Source of the DNA: an uncultured Bacteroidales bacterium
GTDB lineage: Bacteria; Bacteroidota; Bacteroidia; Bacteroidales; WCHB1-69
NCBI GenBank assembly: GCA_937901455.1
Contig: CALDIA010000111.1
Coordinates: forward strand, 1 to 11,927
Direction of reading: 5' to 3'
Length of the DNA: 11,927 nucleotides
Position 1 is the first letter of the stretch. Each line of letters opens with the position of its first letter. Of this stretch, positions 11,751 to 11,927 are shown in pieces. The notes below the pieces were generated by a model, which worked only from the letters and a program-made list of their open reading frames with translations, searched no databases and had not been told where the DNA came from. A program made the translations under genes and the position numbers.

Positions 11751-11863
11751 TGTACCAACTCCAAAAAGTGGACACGAGGAAAACTTACGGCCATTCACAG
11801 CAAACATCTTCGGCTTCCTCTCGGCATTGCATTTGAAATTTTCCGGGTTTCGAACTTGCAAAG
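11751..11863. repeat. Imperfect palindromic element, copy D
   Basis: This copy runs from ACCAACTCCAAAAAGTGGA to TTTCGAACTTGCAAAGA, with ACTTACGGCCATTCACAGC, CATCTTCGGCTTCCTCTCGG and GAAATTTTCCGGGTT in between. It is in the same orientation as copies A-C and most like C. It lies just outside the operator array of ATPase 2, on its 5' side. Beyond it, to the right edge, there are about 60 bp with nothing I can assign. Confidence 0.75.
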
Positions 11864-11927
11864 ATTTTTTTCAGGGGACTTCTAATTATTTCTTCCTGAT
11901 TAACAGTTGTTTATGAGCTAAAATCCG

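Noticed and set aside
7185..11863. Palindromic elements A-D as integron attC sites
   Set aside because: Size and position behind genes fit loosely, but the RYYYAAC and GTTRRRY core sites are not present in the right places and no integrase is in the window.
11886..11927. Possible C-terminus of a minus-strand gene ending ILAHKQLLIRKK and a stop
   Set aside because: Only 13 codons are visible, which is too short to distinguish from chance.

Overview
The window looks like Bacteroidales chromosome (Bacteroides/Prevotella/Porphyromonas type). The evidence is promoters with the Bacteroidetes -7 consensus TAnnTTTG, AT-rich leaders without strong Shine-Dalgarno sequences, a lipoprotein with the fibronectin-III-like repeat common in this phylum, and several ATP-binding DUF4143 proteins, which are numerous in these genomes. 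No tRNA, rRNA, CRISPR array, integrase or transposase was seen.

Region 1 (about 7087 down to 1, all on the minus strand) is a run of twelve closely spaced genes that reads like one transcription unit with an internal terminator or attenuator. It opens with a promoter and a 606-residue radical SAM/SPASM enzyme whose N-terminus looks like a PqqD-type RiPP recognition element. Three very small genes follow: a 52-residue Cys-containing peptide (the likely precursor substrate), a 45-residue membrane peptide, and an 81-residue protein of unknown function. A related 39-bp element precedes each of the three, ending 17-19 nt before its start codon. After a strong hairpin come a DUF2158-like protein, a lipoprotein sharing an ATGA overlap with it, two unknown helical proteins, an amidohydrolase with a full set of metal ligands, two unknown proteins, and the start of a PH-like-domain gene that leaves the window. 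My reading is a ribosomally made, radical-SAM-modified peptide locus; the role of the genes beyond the hairpin is open.

Region 2 (about 7110-11865) is a cluster of AAA/DUF4143 ATPases with C-terminal PD-(D/E)XK-type nuclease-fold motifs. Two genes are intact (7477-8598 and 10283-11614, minus). Two are decayed remnants that kept the promoter side and the C-terminal nuclease-like domain but lost the ATPase domain (8945-9391 plus; 9601-9994 minus).

The non-coding DNA of region 2 is highly structured. Three of the four loci carry promoter-proximal tandem repeats with a 32-33 bp period, each with its own sequence, and the fourth has a 23-bp period. Imperfect palindromic elements of roughly 90-125 bp occur four times, one at each module boundary. 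A 155-bp direct repeat brackets the first ATPase. This suggests a repeatedly duplicating and decaying selfish or mobile ATPase family with gene-specific operators beside the peptide locus.
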